Assembly: GCF_023053635.1 (NCBI RefSeq)
Contig: NC_086178.1
Location: 97,634,226-97,698,225, forward strand
Direction of reading: 5' to 3'
Length of the DNA: 64,000 bases
From: Elgaria multicarinata webbii
Lineage: Eukaryota; Chordata; Lepidosauria; Squamata; Anguidae
The notes beneath the pieces were generated by a model. The model was given only the letters and a program-made list of their open reading frames with translations, ran no database searches and had not been told where the DNA came from. A program made the translations under genes and the position numbers. Positions 13,056-26,200 of this stretch are shown one piece after another; the first letter of the stretch is position 1, and the number at the start of each line of letters is the position of its first letter.

Positions 13056-13512
13056 TAGGCTTGTTTGGACATCACAATAAACCATAGTTTATTGTGGCAA
13101 TGCAGCATGAATGACCCCTAGCTAGCCTCAGTCTTGCACACTCCCCCTTCTACTCTGGTGTGTCCATGTGTAGGAGATCAGAAGCTTGTTTTTCCTTTTA
13201 TTATTAAACTTATTTTAGTGTTGCATCCAACCCCTAAACTGTGACTAATATTGATTATGGTTTGTTGAAACAAGCCAGCTTCATAACCCATGGTTTAGTG
13301 TTCGCAGGTTTCAAACAAATCATAGTTCAGATAAATCACAGATTGCTGGGTTTAGATGAAATGGCAAGCTAAGGCTAATCAGAATGGAAAGAAAAGCTTC
13401 CAAATGTTTCATACCTATGTCAGAGGATGAGATGGGGAGAACTTGAGCCCTGGGCTTTCTGCAGCTCATTCGTATCATCATAAACCATGGTTTATCCAGA
13501 TGCCTAAATGCA
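13056..13512. mobile_element. TTCAGACAAC-related MITE, degraded
   Basis: Inverted AAACCATAGTTTATTG and ATAAACCATGGTTTATCC motifs lie near the two ends, with a GAAACAAGCC block between. It is similar in plan to the other members but the ends are unclear. Confidence 0.45.
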
Positions 13513-13770
13513 GCCATAGTCATTCATTTTCAGATCATTTGGTTATGCCCACTGGTCACATATGACCTTCTTCATCTTTATATGGTGGCCGCTGCTACAT
13601 TTTACTAATATTGTGAAGATGTTGCCTGCTTATAAGCTATCTATGCAAGTCTTTTTGGTTGTCTTTCCCAATACTGTAATGTGTGCATGAATACTGTTTG
13701 CCTTTAATAACAGGGAAAGTTGTGCCTCAGTTAACATGTTTGTCAAAGCAGGTTTTCTCTGCCATGAACA

Positions 13771-13845
13771 GTATTATTTATTTATTTATTACATTTTTAT
13801 ACCGCCCAATAGCCGAAGCGCTCTGGGCGGTTCACAAAATGGGGT
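13771..13845 (-). mobile_element. Short L2-type LINE tail
   Basis: TTATTTATTTATTACATTTT is followed by ATACCGCCCAATAGCCGAAG and CGCTCTGGGCGGTTCAC, the reverse complement of the conserved tail hairpin GCCCAGAG...GGGCGGTAT. Confidence 0.75.
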
Positions 13846-13954
13846 TCACGTAATGGGGTTCATAGACTTGGATTGGCTTTTAGATCCATGCTAATATAAT
13901 ACTGAAGCTTCATTTGGCATAGCCACATGAAAACTCTACACCATTTTTAAAACC

Positions 13955-14080
13955 AGTTTAATTGGCTCCCTCAAAGTATCCTGGGAATTGTAGTTCGGCA
14001 AGGGTGCTATGAATTCTCCATTAGAGATCCCTAATGCTTCTCCTTGCTCTACAGAACTATAATTCCCTGATAAGAAGGAG
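13955..14080. mobile_element. Palindromic repeat (GGGAATTGTAGTT type)
   Basis: CTGGGAATTGTAGTTCGGCA pairs with AGAACTATAATTCCCTGATA; the middle has GAATTCTCCATTAGAGATCC. A relative lies at 21715-21830. Confidence 0.6.
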
Positions 14081-14189
14081 TGACTGTTTAAGATTGTGGG
14101 ATAGATGTGTTCATAGTCAATGTCTTTGGTTGGAACTAAACAATGGGGGGAATGGCCATACATAGATGGTATATCATATCCTATGTATG

Positions 14190-14345
14190 TACACAGTCCC
14201 AGGTTCAATTCCTGGCATCTCCAGCCAGAAGGCCTGGAGAAGATTGTCTCTCAAGAACCAAGAACACTCCAGATCAAAGAGCAGACAACACTAAATTTGA
14301 TTGGCCAATAGTTTGACACAATATAAGCTACATGGAGGGAGCAAT
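14190..14345 (+). mobile_element. tRNA-derived SINE, partial
   Basis: GTCCCAGGTTCAATTCCTGG and CATCTCCAGCCAGAAGGCCT match the middle of the 7583-7745 SINE. The A-box end is lost and the 3' part is worn. Confidence 0.55.
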
Positions 14346-17300
14346 CCTATATCCCCTAGACAAGATGTGAGAGGTGGAGAATAGCTTTTTTTTGGGGGGG
14401 GGGCTTTCCTAGCTCCAAGATTGTAAACTGGGTTCTAAACTGGAAGCCAGGAAACTATCCTCTCTGCCCACCCAACCTTCTCATAGCCGGAATGGAGAAA
14501 ACTGCGCCAGCTGCCTCTCCATGCTTGCAAGACAGAGCACGGAGATGGGGAAAAGGAGGTGTTCCTGTTGGTGGAGAAGAGAAGTGATTTGGGACAGGTA
14601 TCTCCAGCCTCCTTCACTCCCTGAAGCCTCTGCTAGATGGGCAAAATCACCCATCTAGCTAAAATGCACAACAAGAGGCACAAGGCACCTCCTGTTGTGC
14701 ATTGGATACACTTAAGCCTCTGAGTTTGGAGGTTGATGAGAATCCAGGACACATCCCATAGAATTATGCCCTAAGTGAACCAAAGGAGGTTGCTCTATTT
14801 AACATCACATTAGTCCAGATAATTAAGGGCCAGGTCATAGTGATCATTCCAATTTAATTTTATCTCAGAGTCACTGAATCCAATGTCATTTGACCATTGC
14901 CTGTTGCAGTAGTGTGAAAATGCCTCCAAATATGCAAGGAACTGTGGCTAATCAGATCCTATGCGTTTCAGAGTGTATACCCCAGAAAACACTAGTTATA
15001 TGCACATATATTCACTGTGTTCTGTGATGTGCCTCTGTATCAGGAAGCTGCAGCTTTGGTGTTGTTTTCAGAGTATTTAATCATAATAATAACTTCTACA
15101 TTAAAAAAGGGGGAAATGCATCACTGACGGATAAAGTAGTGGTTGCACAATGAGATCCATGATCTCTAATTGTGAGATCCTTGGGTAGATGTACTGAAGC
15201 AATGGGACTACTTCAGAGTAGGTGATTAAAATGTAGCCTACATAACCTCACTCCTATTTTCTCTGGAATACTAGCTCCTTCAAAGAAAAATCACATTTTA
15301 TGATATAGCAAGTTAAACTATCAAAATTGTTTTTAAAAAAACCAAGCTATCTGATCTGTTTAGACAATACAATCTGGTTGCATAGTTTGGTGGCTTCTAG
15401 TTACAGATGTGATTGTCCTTGATACAAAATTTGGATTTGAAATCTATTGGAGTTGGCCATAATTAATCTCCATCAAGGTATACTTTGCTTTACCAGAAAT
15501 ACAAATACTGAAGGTCAAGTGATGCTATACACAGCATAAAATAACATTGAAGTGCTGTAGTCAGCTGAGTCAGCTTCCCATATCATAAGGTTATCATGGA
15601 ATAATTTAAGATAGCAAACTATCATATATTCTGACCCTCTGCCTGTTTACTGGAAGGAAGTACCACTAATTCAGTGAGGTTTCCTTCCAGGTTGGCAAGC
15701 AAAGAATTAGAGCGTTAGTATTATTTTAACACCATGAAGTAACCTCTGAAATGTCAGTCTTGTTCTGTTTTGACCCGGCAAATCTATAGTCTGATGAGAA
15801 TCCTCACTTGTTAGACTTGGGTTTCTCCAAATAGGATGCCTGGTCCCTTGAGGAGGAACTGGTGCATGCAGGATTTTGGGAGAATGAAAAGGATTAGGTG
15901 CTGGATATTGGACCTCCCTAGCCTCCCTTCAACACTGCATACCTGTCTAGAAATATGTGGATGGGAAAGCCATTTGTACTGTAGCGATGGGAGGCAGGGT
16001 ACTTAAGTTTTCAATCATAAGTGGCCAGTGTTTTGAGAAAGGCTTCTTAAAGGGGTGAGGGAGAGACCTACATTTCAGAAGGGCCTGGTGATGGAAACAA
16101 AACAAACAGGTTGGAACTTGCAGATTAGACAACTAGTGTGAATTAAACTGCCCAGTAGTCCTCTGTTTTTTCCTGGCAGATATAAAAAGCTTGAAATGCA
16201 AACGCTGATAGCAAACATTAACAGAAGCTATGCCCCGGGTAAGCATTGCACATGTGTCTTCTTTCTTCTCACATTGTCAACATGTCCTTTTCGTGCATCA
16301 CTGTGGTATTACAGACTGTGGGATAGCTTAGTGAAGTGCCTAGAGAGGATTAGCTGGAATAAATTGGACCTTTTTTTTGCATTTGGGAGAGGTCTGATTC
16401 TGAAGCAAACTTCAGAAAATAGAAGGAAGATTAATGTGTTTGCTATAAACCCCTCATATTAAAGTCCTCCGCAATTAGCCATTTGCTGTGCCATGGTTTA
16501 TACAACACCTACATGCTGAAAAAGAGCACCTGCCTTCCACTAAATGTAAACTCACATCATTGTCTGCACTGCATTGCATTGTACTTGGGGTTATTTTTAG
16601 ATATTGCTAGGACATGCTAGATAGAACTGTGTCCTCAATGAAATGAGGAGGGCAGCAGTATAGAGCAGGTATATCATTAATGATTTAGAAGGTAAATGTT
16701 GAGATTCATGGGTCTCGCTCTGTTAATTACCCAAATTTATAGGCACAATAAATTGGTGCTAAATTAAAATTTAATAGAAATGAATTGGAACAGAAACTGG
16801 TGACATTTTTGTGCACCATAGCAGCTGTTTCTGTGGCTCTGGCCAATATATCCCCCCCTTTCTAACATTGTTACACTTACTGTTTCCGTGACAAATTTGC
16901 ATTTATTATCCATGGTGTTTGCAGCATCTCTGATTGAGAATTATGAACCAATTGCTTAATTTCAGTTATTTAGGGTCTGCTTCAGAAAAGCACTTAAGCA
17001 TATGTTCTGCTTTTTTAAAAAGAAACCTACAACATGTTTATGAGTTCTCTGGAAACACAACCTCTAACTATGATAGAAAATAATCTGCATAAAATAATTA
17101 CCATGGTAATTGTTTTCTAAAAATCTAGCCCTTCTTCCTTTATGTAATGCAGTCCTATTTGCAATTGTTGTTTTTATATAATTACTGTGTGCAGAAATCT
17201 CAATGAGGCTCTTTAAAGTTTTCCACCTTTTTCCCTCCCCCCACCCTGCTTTTCTTTCTTTCTTTTGTCAGTATTTATTTCCATTCAGTGATTAAGCTTG

Positions 17301-18212
17301 GTGAAACTGGCACCAGCAAAAAATATCTTCTTTAAACCACAAAGAAATTCATAGTCTGCAGCACTTAGTGCATTATCATACCAAAGTAAAAGGAACTGTG
17401 GGCAGTATCCAGTTCAACATTAGCACTAATGTCAACTACATTGCAATAGCATAAGAGACATTTAGCGCAATATCAGTAGTGTTTGCTAGCACAATGCGTT
17501 TCCCTAGATATGGCTAACGCTAGTGTAATGTCATTGACATTAGTGTTAGTGCTTTCCCTAACTCTCCTTTCCCAGCTCAGGAAAGCTAAGTGTACTGTTT
17601 GTAAATGTACACCTACTCCTTCTTTTAAGCATATACCTGAAGGTGTAATGTGTGAATGAGACAAATGTGTTAGAAATGCATACATCATACAGCTACATTT
17701 AACAGAGTGCCTGTATTGGCTGCACTTTCTTGTTGAGTGCAGACTTGGTGGCAAATCTAGATTTTCTGACACATACTATGTGAAATGGCCCTTCTGAGAT
17801 AGCTATTGGCTCATCTCACTATCCTGTTACCTTTTGTGTTCCTACTAAATGGTTCGGTAGCTACGTAACATTTCTCTGCAAATTAGAGTTTGGCATGTTG
17901 TGATGAGAATGGATGGTAGCAGCCATTTTCCCAGCTGTAGTGGCTGCTGTACAATTTGGCCACCACTCTGTTCCTGCTTTTAAATGACATCTGTCAGCTA
18001 GGGAATGAAAAGGGTCCTTTGGTCTTGGGCATTGTGGAGGAATATAGAATTTTAAGTGGTATTTTGCTTGAGTATGAAGTAAACTCTGACAACTTGGTCT
18101 TGATGCCTTTCTGGGGGCGGGGGGAAACTATGCTTGGATTATAACGTCCTTTCTTTAGAACAAGGAGGCTGAAATTTAATCTTCATTTAAAACAAGTACA
18201 CATTTATTCCAG

Positions 18213-18398
18213 GTCCGATGTTGTTGTCCTGTGCTTTTCCATTGCTAACCCTAACTCCCTGAATCATGTGAAAACGATGTGGTGTCAAGAAATCAAGCAC
18301 TTCTGTCCTCGAACGCCTGTTATTCTGGTTGGCTGCCAACTGGATCTTCGATATGCTGATCTGGAAGCTGTAAACCGAGCCAGAAGGCCATTAGCAAG
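18213..18398 (+). CDS. RHOBTB1: RHOBTB1 coding exon: second half of the GTPase domain
   Basis: The acceptor is tttattccag|gtccgat and the donor is agcaag|gtaaag. The first base completes an Arg codon begun in an upstream exon, and the last two bases (AG) are completed by A of the next exon. It encodes [20 protein letters not shown] and continues to [19 protein letters not shown], about human residues 100-161. It contains the segment equivalent to the guanine-specificity loop, here GCQLDLR where classical Rho proteins have TKxDLR, a known oddity of RHOBTB. At one conserved spot this copy reads [10 protein letters not shown] where human, from memory, reads TMWYPEIKHF. Confidence 0.96.
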
Positions 18399-21300
18399 GT
18401 AAAGTTGGAGAAAAATCACATTCGCACTTGGCAATATTTGTATGTGTTTCAACTTCTTTGGAATGTATAATGCTTTCCTTCCTAAAGGCACATACATATG
18501 AACCTGCCTTATACTGAGTCAGGTTATTGTTCCATCTAGTACTCTCTATTCCAACTGGCAGTGGATTTCCCAAGACCATAGGGGGAAAGTCTTAACCTAT
18601 CTTGCTACCTAAGATCCTTATCCTCTAACTGGAAATGTTGGGGATTGAACCTGATGAATACAGAGCACTAGCTGTTCCCCAATTTTTTGATGCATCATAA
18701 AATTGGCCCAGCATTTCAGGCCAAATGCATAACCTGGTGCCAGGTGTCTACTAATTTTTAAGCACAGCTGCCTTCTGTTTCTCAAAGGGCAATTTATTTT
18801 GTGTCAAAATGACATAGAAAGTTCATACCTTTGTTGTTTGGAATATTGTTTAAAATAAAATAACCTAAGTGGAGCCGTGTTGGATCAAAAGGCAGATTTA
18901 GCAGCTGGTTCCAAACAGTGGCTAGCCAGATGCCCCTGGGAACTCTGCAATCAGGGCATGAATGTAATAGGCCTTCTCCTTTGTGAATCCTATTAAGTTA
19001 ACTAGGCATTGTGTGAAATAGTACTTCCATAACTCTTGATGCAGGGGAATCTTGACTTTAACTGAAGATCATAGATGACATTATGAGATAAAATGTTTAG
19101 CAATGAATATTTTATCTACTCACTTATTGTTAGTAGAATTGGTCACAAAAAAGAAAAGAGACTTTAATGTGGCCAAAAACAAAATGCCAACCCATATATG
19201 TGCATATCACCATTTCTTTATTTCTTCATTCAAAGTATTTTTATCCCACTCCACAGCCAATAATTTTCGTGGAGCAACTTTTAGACATGAGGAAAAAGTG
19301 AATGGGGAGGGGAAAAAGGGGAAAACTTAAGTCTTTCTGCAGAGCTGGTGGAATGGCCGTGGTTCCCCTCTGAGCTCCCTCTGTTACAGCCTGCTGGAAG
19401 TCTCTCATTGGCAATATTAAGACTGCAGCCCCATTCAGACAACACACTAAACAATGCTGCTTAACCACAAAATGGTTACGGAATGGTTAAGCAGTGTGGT
19501 TTAGCGCATTATCTGAACCAAGGCTCTAACATTCTCTAACTTTTGGGGGGAAATGCCAAAGAAATTTTTAAAGAATTAATTCTCATTACAAATCTAGGAT
19601 GTATATCTCTGCAAATTTAACTGAGGAATTAATCAACTTATCAATGAATTGATTTTAAATTTATTTAATCAACTGGCAGTTCTTCCACATATATGTTAAA
19701 ATGATCCAAATTGTCACTACGTATTTAAAACAAAAAAGTAAAATCAATCTTACCCAGGAGCTATTATTGTGAAGAAGTAACCTCCAAACCATACTCAAGA
19801 ATTTCTAGAGGCAATTGTTTACACAAGGGGCTCAAAATCCAGCTAAGCAGGGGGTAGGAAATGTTTGTGGCTGGGAAAACCAAATCTACGTGTAGTGAGT
19901 CATAAGAGATCTACAGAAGAACAGGGAAGAAAAGTAGTGCAGGCTGGGCTTACACTAGCGGCTTCCAAGGACTGCCTTGGTGGGACGGTAGGTGTTCTGG
20001 TGTAATTAGATGAGCCCTGGAAACTATGCCCAGCTCTTTCATACTACTTTTTTGTTTAATTCACAGACCTATCAAAAGGGGAGACATCTTGCCACCAGAA
20101 CGAGGCAGAGAGGTTGCCAAGGAGCTTGGGATACCTTATTATGAAACTAGCGTGTTTGACCAGTTTGGCATCAAGGATGTGTTTGATAATGCAATTAGAG
20201 CAGCCCTGATCTCCAGAAGACATCTACAGTTCTGGAAATCACATTTGAAGAAGGTCCAGAAACCTTTACTTCAAGCTCCATTTCTACCTCCAAAGGCTCC
20301 TCCTCCAGTTATCAAAATCCCAGAGTGTCCCATCACCAGTATCAATGAAGCTGGATACTTACTGGATAATCCATTGTGTGCAGATGTCATGTTTATCCTT
20401 CAGGAACATACTCAAATTTTTGCTCACAAGATCTACCTAGCTACCTCTTCTTCAAAGTTTTATGACCTTTTTTTAATGGAATGTGAAGAAACCCCAGACT
20501 TATCTGAATCTTACTGTAATAAAGAAAAGGCCAGTGGAAACCTTATGACCAGAACATGCAGCCTTGAAACAGATGATAACAGTGAAGTGGCATCCTTAAA
20601 TCCTTCTAACGCTAAATTCACATTATCAACAGATGGTGGGAACCCTTCAACAAGGTTAGAACTTGAAGGAGGGGAAATCAGTTGCCTGAAACAAGCTCCA
20701 ACATTCTGGGGCAAAGGTTTTGTTAGCATGCATAAAGAAATGCAAGTCAACCCTGTTTCAAAGCGGACGTGTGCTGTAACAGTAGTCAAGATAGATGCTT
20801 CCATTCAGCCTGGGCCTTTTAAAACTGTTTTGCAGTTTCTGTACACAGGGCAGCTGGATGAAAATGAAAAAGATCTCACCAGGGTAGCTCAGATTGCTGA
20901 GATACTAGAAGTATTTGACTTGCGGATGATGGTGGAAAACATCACAAATAAGGAAGCCTTCATGAACCAGGAAATTACAAAGGCTTTCCATGTCAGAAAA
21001 GCTAATCGGATAAAAGAATGCCTCTGTAAAGAGACGTTTTCTGGTGAGTATGCATGGACTCCTCCTGATTCTCCCTGTGAATTAATCCAAAACAATCATT
21101 CAAATAGCAGTTCCATTTACAAAGCAATTTATAACACTTAAGTGGGAGTCAGTAGCTCAGTTCAGCCATGCTAAAACCCTCCAGAGAGAGCAGATCGGTG
21201 TCACAGCCCTATGGAGGATGTAACATGTGAAGTGGTGCCCACATTGACTAGTGCTACTTTCCAGTGGGGGTTCATGGGAGCAGGACAACTAAAAAAATAT

Positions 21301-23211
21301 CACTGCACTTGTGGACATCATTGACAGGAAATGGCACTTGTTCAATCAGGTTATGCTGGCTCATATATTATTTCCTCCATGTGGTTGAGACCACAGGTCT
21401 ATTCCATGCGTACGACTGTAAGGCAGCTGAACCAAGCTCTTGTGGTACAGTGGATAGTAGTATTAGAACTGAACCTGGGATATCTGGGCAGCAATACCTA
21501 AATGGCCTTGGGTAAGTCTCTCTTGGCATCAGTTCCATGCCTGTAAAATAGAAACATTAATGACCTATTGGACAAGGAAACGAAGCAAGGATTGGGTCAG
21601 CACTTCTTATTTTTCTTCCCTGTAAACTAGAGCCAAACTTCATGTGATGCAAGAGACCCCTGGTTGGGTCTCTCAATGTGTTTTGCTTCTAAACAATGGT
21701 GGATACATTTGGCCTGACTCCCCTCACTCCAGAGAATCATGGAGACTGTAGTGTGGCAACTTCCTGAGAATTTTGTTAGAGATCCCTATTTCCACCACAA
21801 CTACCATTCTGAGATTTCTTTGGGAAACAACAGAAAGTGTAAATAGCTGCATCAAAGATTTGTCTGGTTCAAATTTATACAAGTACAAATCTTGTGTCGG
21901 AATTAAAGTGGGATGCACACATCCTGTTTCATCCATTTGCACAAAGAGAGGCTGCTTTTTTCATGCAATGCACCAGCTGAGAACATGTGTACTCCTAGTC
22001 CTGTGTCTAAGAATTAACACAAGCAGGAGTTAGGAACATTTGAAACTGCCTTATACTCAGTCAGGCCCTTGGTCCACCTAGCTCAATATTGACAACACTG
22101 GCTGGCAGTGGCTCTCCAGGGTTTTAGGCAGGAGTTTTTCCTGCCCTACCTGGAGATGCCAGGGTTTGAACCTGGGGCCTTCTGCATACAAAGCATGTGC
22201 TCTATGCAGGTTTTCTAGGAAATTTTGAATCTGAAATTTTTCTGCAAATCGTTACAAAAAATTGTCCTATGCAAATTAGGCTAATTTGCATAGGGTCATT
22301 TGCACCAGAAAATGTCCCGTTTGTACTGGGAAATTTTCAGATGCCCTAAAGCAGGGGTGGGCAACTTGTGACTCTCCAGATGTTTTGGCCTCCCACTCCC
22401 ATCAACTCTAAGCATAGCCCATGGTTAGGGATGGTGGGAGTTGTAGGACAAAACATTGCCTATTCCTGCCCTAGAGAGAATGACCTAATTTAGTGTGTTT
22501 ATTTTACTTGTAGTTAGTAACAACAAAGCTAAATAAGTACCCCATGTTAATTTTTTGTTCCAATACAACACAAAAATTTCCAGCTTCATTGGCTGCCAGT
22601 CCCGGTCCGGGCCCAATTCAAAGTGCTGGTATTAACATTTAAAGCCCTAAACGGCTTGGGGCCAGGCTATCTGAAGGAACGCCTCCTCCCGTATGTACCT
22701 GCCTGGACCCTAAGGTCATCCTCAGGGGTCCTTCTCTGTGAGCCCCTGCCAAAGGAAGTGAGGCAGGTGGCTTCCAGGAGGAGGGCCTTCTCTGCTGTGG
22801 CACCCCGGCTGTGGAATGAGCTCCCTAAAGAGGTTCGCTTGGCACCTACATTATGTTCTTTTAGACGCCAGGTGAAGACCTTTTTATTCTCCTAATATTT
22901 TAACAGTCTATAAATTAATTTTAACTTTGCTGATTTAAATTTGTATTTTAAATTTGTGTTTTTGCATTGCTTCTGTTTTTATCTTGGTTGTGCTTTTATA
23001 TTGTATTTTATATTATGGTTTTATACTATTGTTTTGTTTTGAATTGTCTTAAATTTGTAAACTGCCCAGAGAGCTTCAGCTATTGGGTGGTATGGAAATG
23101 CAATAAATAAATAAATACATATTTGAGGGGGGAAATTAAAGCACATTTATTTTTATCTAAATATTATATTATGTACTGCCCAGAGAGCTTCGGCTATGGG
23201 GAAGTATATAA

Positions 23212-23262
<51 letters not shown>

Positions 23263-26200
23263 CATTTTTATTGGAATACTTTAAAGACAATAGCTTGTAT
23301 TTCCCTTACAGTATTTAAATGTTAAAAAAAGTACTGAAAACTGTTGACATACTAATTTGGCCTTCTCCTACCTGGTGCCCTCCAGTTGTTTTGGACTAGA
23401 TCTCTTAGCATCCCCCATGTAGCATGGATGGCTGGGAGTGCTGGACATTATAGTGCAAAACATCCGGAGGGCACCAAATTGGGGAAGGTTGCTTTAATTA
23501 ATTTTAGCAACCCAAAGAACTGTGGATGAACTGCTGACAACCACTGATCTGTTTCAACAGAGTTCAACTCTCTTTCACAAAGTTTGTTGGGCCACTTTCA
23601 TTTTCACTGTCACTGCTCCATTACTCACTGACACATCTGTATTTCAGTGACATCTGTGTATTCTCTCATACTTGCTAGGGACTATCACCTGAAAGACATT
23701 AATTACAACTTTGGAACTTTCCAGCTTGCCTAATATTATTTTACCAAAGAACTTATGAAATGGAAAATTTTGTATGGAAAAATTAAGCACTTGGGGGGGG
23801 GGCGGAATCTGCCCCACATCACTGTTTCCGTAATTCTGAGACCTGCAGCCACTTGCTGAATTGCATGATATAGTTTAGGTGAACCAGTTTAAATAACTTT
23901 CATTTGTGTAAATGAAGCACACATCTTGTTTGGCCAGAGTGCAGTAACTGCTGACTGCTGGTATTGCTTCTTCTCTGGAAGCCCAGGTTTTAATTGCTAT
24001 CTGTTCCTCATTTTAAAAATTATGCGTCCTTTTGGATGTCCTTAATGAAGCAAATTCTTTGCAGTAATGCCATGAGAGAGTGGGCAGTGTGCTCTCTACT
24101 GTACCCTACCCTGGTTATTAAATTTAACTGCAAGCACTTGCTATCATAGGTTATGGTTCTGTTTCTTTGATTCCTTGGCAGATGTGACATTTAAGCTGGA
24201 AGATGGAAACATAAATGCACATAAACCACTACTGATCTGTAGCTGTGAATGGATGTCTGCAATGTTTGGAGGATCATTTGTTGAAAGCTCGAACAGTGAG
24301 GTACTTGTCCTCTTTGGTGTGTAACCTCAATAATATGCCTACCACATGCTTTGCTTTATGGGTTACAATAGTTTAAATAATGGTACATGCAACATTTTTA
24401 GAATGTTTGAGGGTCTAAGTTATTTCCTTTCTGAAATAATCTTGCTTGAGTCAGTTTTCTTTTGTTATGTCTTTTCTCCATTTCGTGCGGCTCCTGGCTA
24501 ACTTTATTTATTTATTTATTTATTTATTTTATTACATTTATATACTGCCCCACAGCCAAAGCTCTCTGGGCGGTTTACAACAATTAAAAATAGTAAACAT
24601 TAAAAGTTTACAAAAATTTAAAAAACATAAAAACAGTATAAAAACAACAGTATCCATTTAAAAACAACAATTCTGGGGTCCATTAAAAACAAACTTAACG
24701 TTGTTAAATGCTGTTAAAATGCCTGGGAGAAGAGAAAAGTCTTGACGTGGCGCCAAAAAGATAACAACTTTGGATTTTAAACTAAAGTAAATGTTGATAA
24801 CCTTGGGTTCTTGTGGATTCTTTCGCCTCTTTAAGACTAAATTGGTTGGAAAGAAACAGACAAGCAGGAAGCTCTTCAAATTTCTCTTGCTGCCCTCCTG
24901 AGGGATATTGCCTGGCTTCCTAATTTTCAACCCAAAGGGTGTGATGTGAGTGGTATTTGTTGCAACAGGATTTGCCAGCACTCCTCATTGGGAAGTTGGA
25001 GTAACAGTTTTGGCCCCTACCTCCTGACTCTGTTATCAAATAGGCACTCCAGAAAATGTAATTGCCAGCCAGGACATTATACCTTCAAAGAGAACCATTG
25101 GCTTATCAATCTTCTTATGTGACAGCTTGGACTTGTATTACAATATCTGACTACAAAATCTATATGCAGCTTGCATATACTTTTACATTTATGTAAACAT
25201 AAAAGCACACATGTGCAGAAATGGGGTTTTCCCAGCCACTCACACGTTTTTATTTTATATTTATTTAGTATATTTATAGCTCTCCTTTCTTCCATCATGG
25301 CACTCAAGGCAGCTTACACAGGGTTCTCAAGCAGTCTCTCATCCAGGCACTGACCAAATCCAGACCAGCTTAGCTTCTGCAAGGTGGCTGTATCATGTGC
25401 CCTCAGATTGAAGAGTCTGATCTTCAGGTATCAGAAACAGAATAAACAGAATAAAATATCAGTTAAACTGCCCTGCGTTTTTTGGTGTGTCTGTGTGTCT
25501 GTGGCCTTTGCTAGACCACGGGTTAGCCTGGGGTGAACCCCAGGCTTGCCCCTGTGCGTCCAGATGACGCACAGGGGATCCCAGGGTCAGGCAGGGATCA
25601 ACCCTCCCTTGCCCTGGGGTAACGGGCTTCACTTGTAGCCCAGTATTTCCCACGGTCTCGGTCTGAGCGTGTATCCCGTTCTGCAGCTTCTCCCGATTAT
25701 TCGTGAGGAGGCGGGAGAAGCCACGCACGGTGGGAGAAGCCACCCATCAGGGCAGGGGAAGAGATCGGAGCCAGGGGGGGAGAGACCAGAGCCAGGGGGG
25801 AGATCGGGGAAATCAGAATAGTTTTTTTAAAAAACCCTTACCTGAGCGCACGAGCGTTCATGCACATCGTCCCCTTAATTGGAAAACAAAATGGCAGACA
25901 TGATGGGGCTTTCCTTTAGCCCGTCACTTCTGACATGTGGATTGAAGTAACAGCCCACGGTAGCTGCACCGCGGGCTCACCCCTCCTTCTGCACGGATTA
26001 ACAGGTAAGTCTAGCGAAGCCCTGTATCTCTTTTCATCCATATGTTTATTACTTATCTTCTAAAAAATTCCACTAATGGAGCTATGAGGGCCAATATATG
26101 TCTGCCTCAATGCTAGGTCTAAACCAATGTGAGATGGGTCGATGGGAATTGTAGTCAAAAACAGCTGGGGCACACCAGGTTAGAGAAACTGGGGCCTTAG

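Larger units (their letters stand above)
1..18212 (+). other. RHOBTB1 intron (3' part, at least 18.2 kb)
   Basis: No RHOBTB1 exon was recognised here, yet the exon at 18213 starts in mid-codon, so this must be intron or hold small exons I missed. Listed separately are L2, SINE, CR1 and MITE copies and an LTR-like fossil. Stretches where I recognise nothing are about 60-1620, 2640-2960, 4450-5920, 6130-6600, 7750-8990, 9135-9680, 11700-13050, 14360-18212. Short open frames here have no coding character. Confidence 0.7.
18399..20066 (+). other. RHOBTB1 intron, 1.7 kb
   Basis: It contains a minus-strand tRNA-derived SINE (about 18486-18660) and a ~100-bp palindromic MITE (19427-19525). The rest is AT-rich and unremarkable. 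Confidence 0.9.
21044..24181 (+). other. RHOBTB1 intron, 3.1 kb
   Basis: It is packed with repeats: a MIR-like SINE, a GGGAATTGTAGT-type MITE, a tRNA SINE, a 29-bp octamer palindrome, a TTTTGGAC-type MITE, an L2 3' end with a second tail, and another MITE at 23372-23495. About 23500-24181 shows nothing recognisable. Confidence 0.9.

Noticed and set aside
20026-20066. Translation start at the ATG in 20026-20028, upstream of the large exon
   Set aside because: Protein similarity begins exactly at the acceptor (20067); the upstream codons [13 protein letters not shown] are read-through of intron and polypyrimidine tract.
25620-26000. CpG-containing, GC-rich stretch as an alternative promoter
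   Set aside because: It is the interior of a transposable element with its own target duplications, and a related copy has the same composition.
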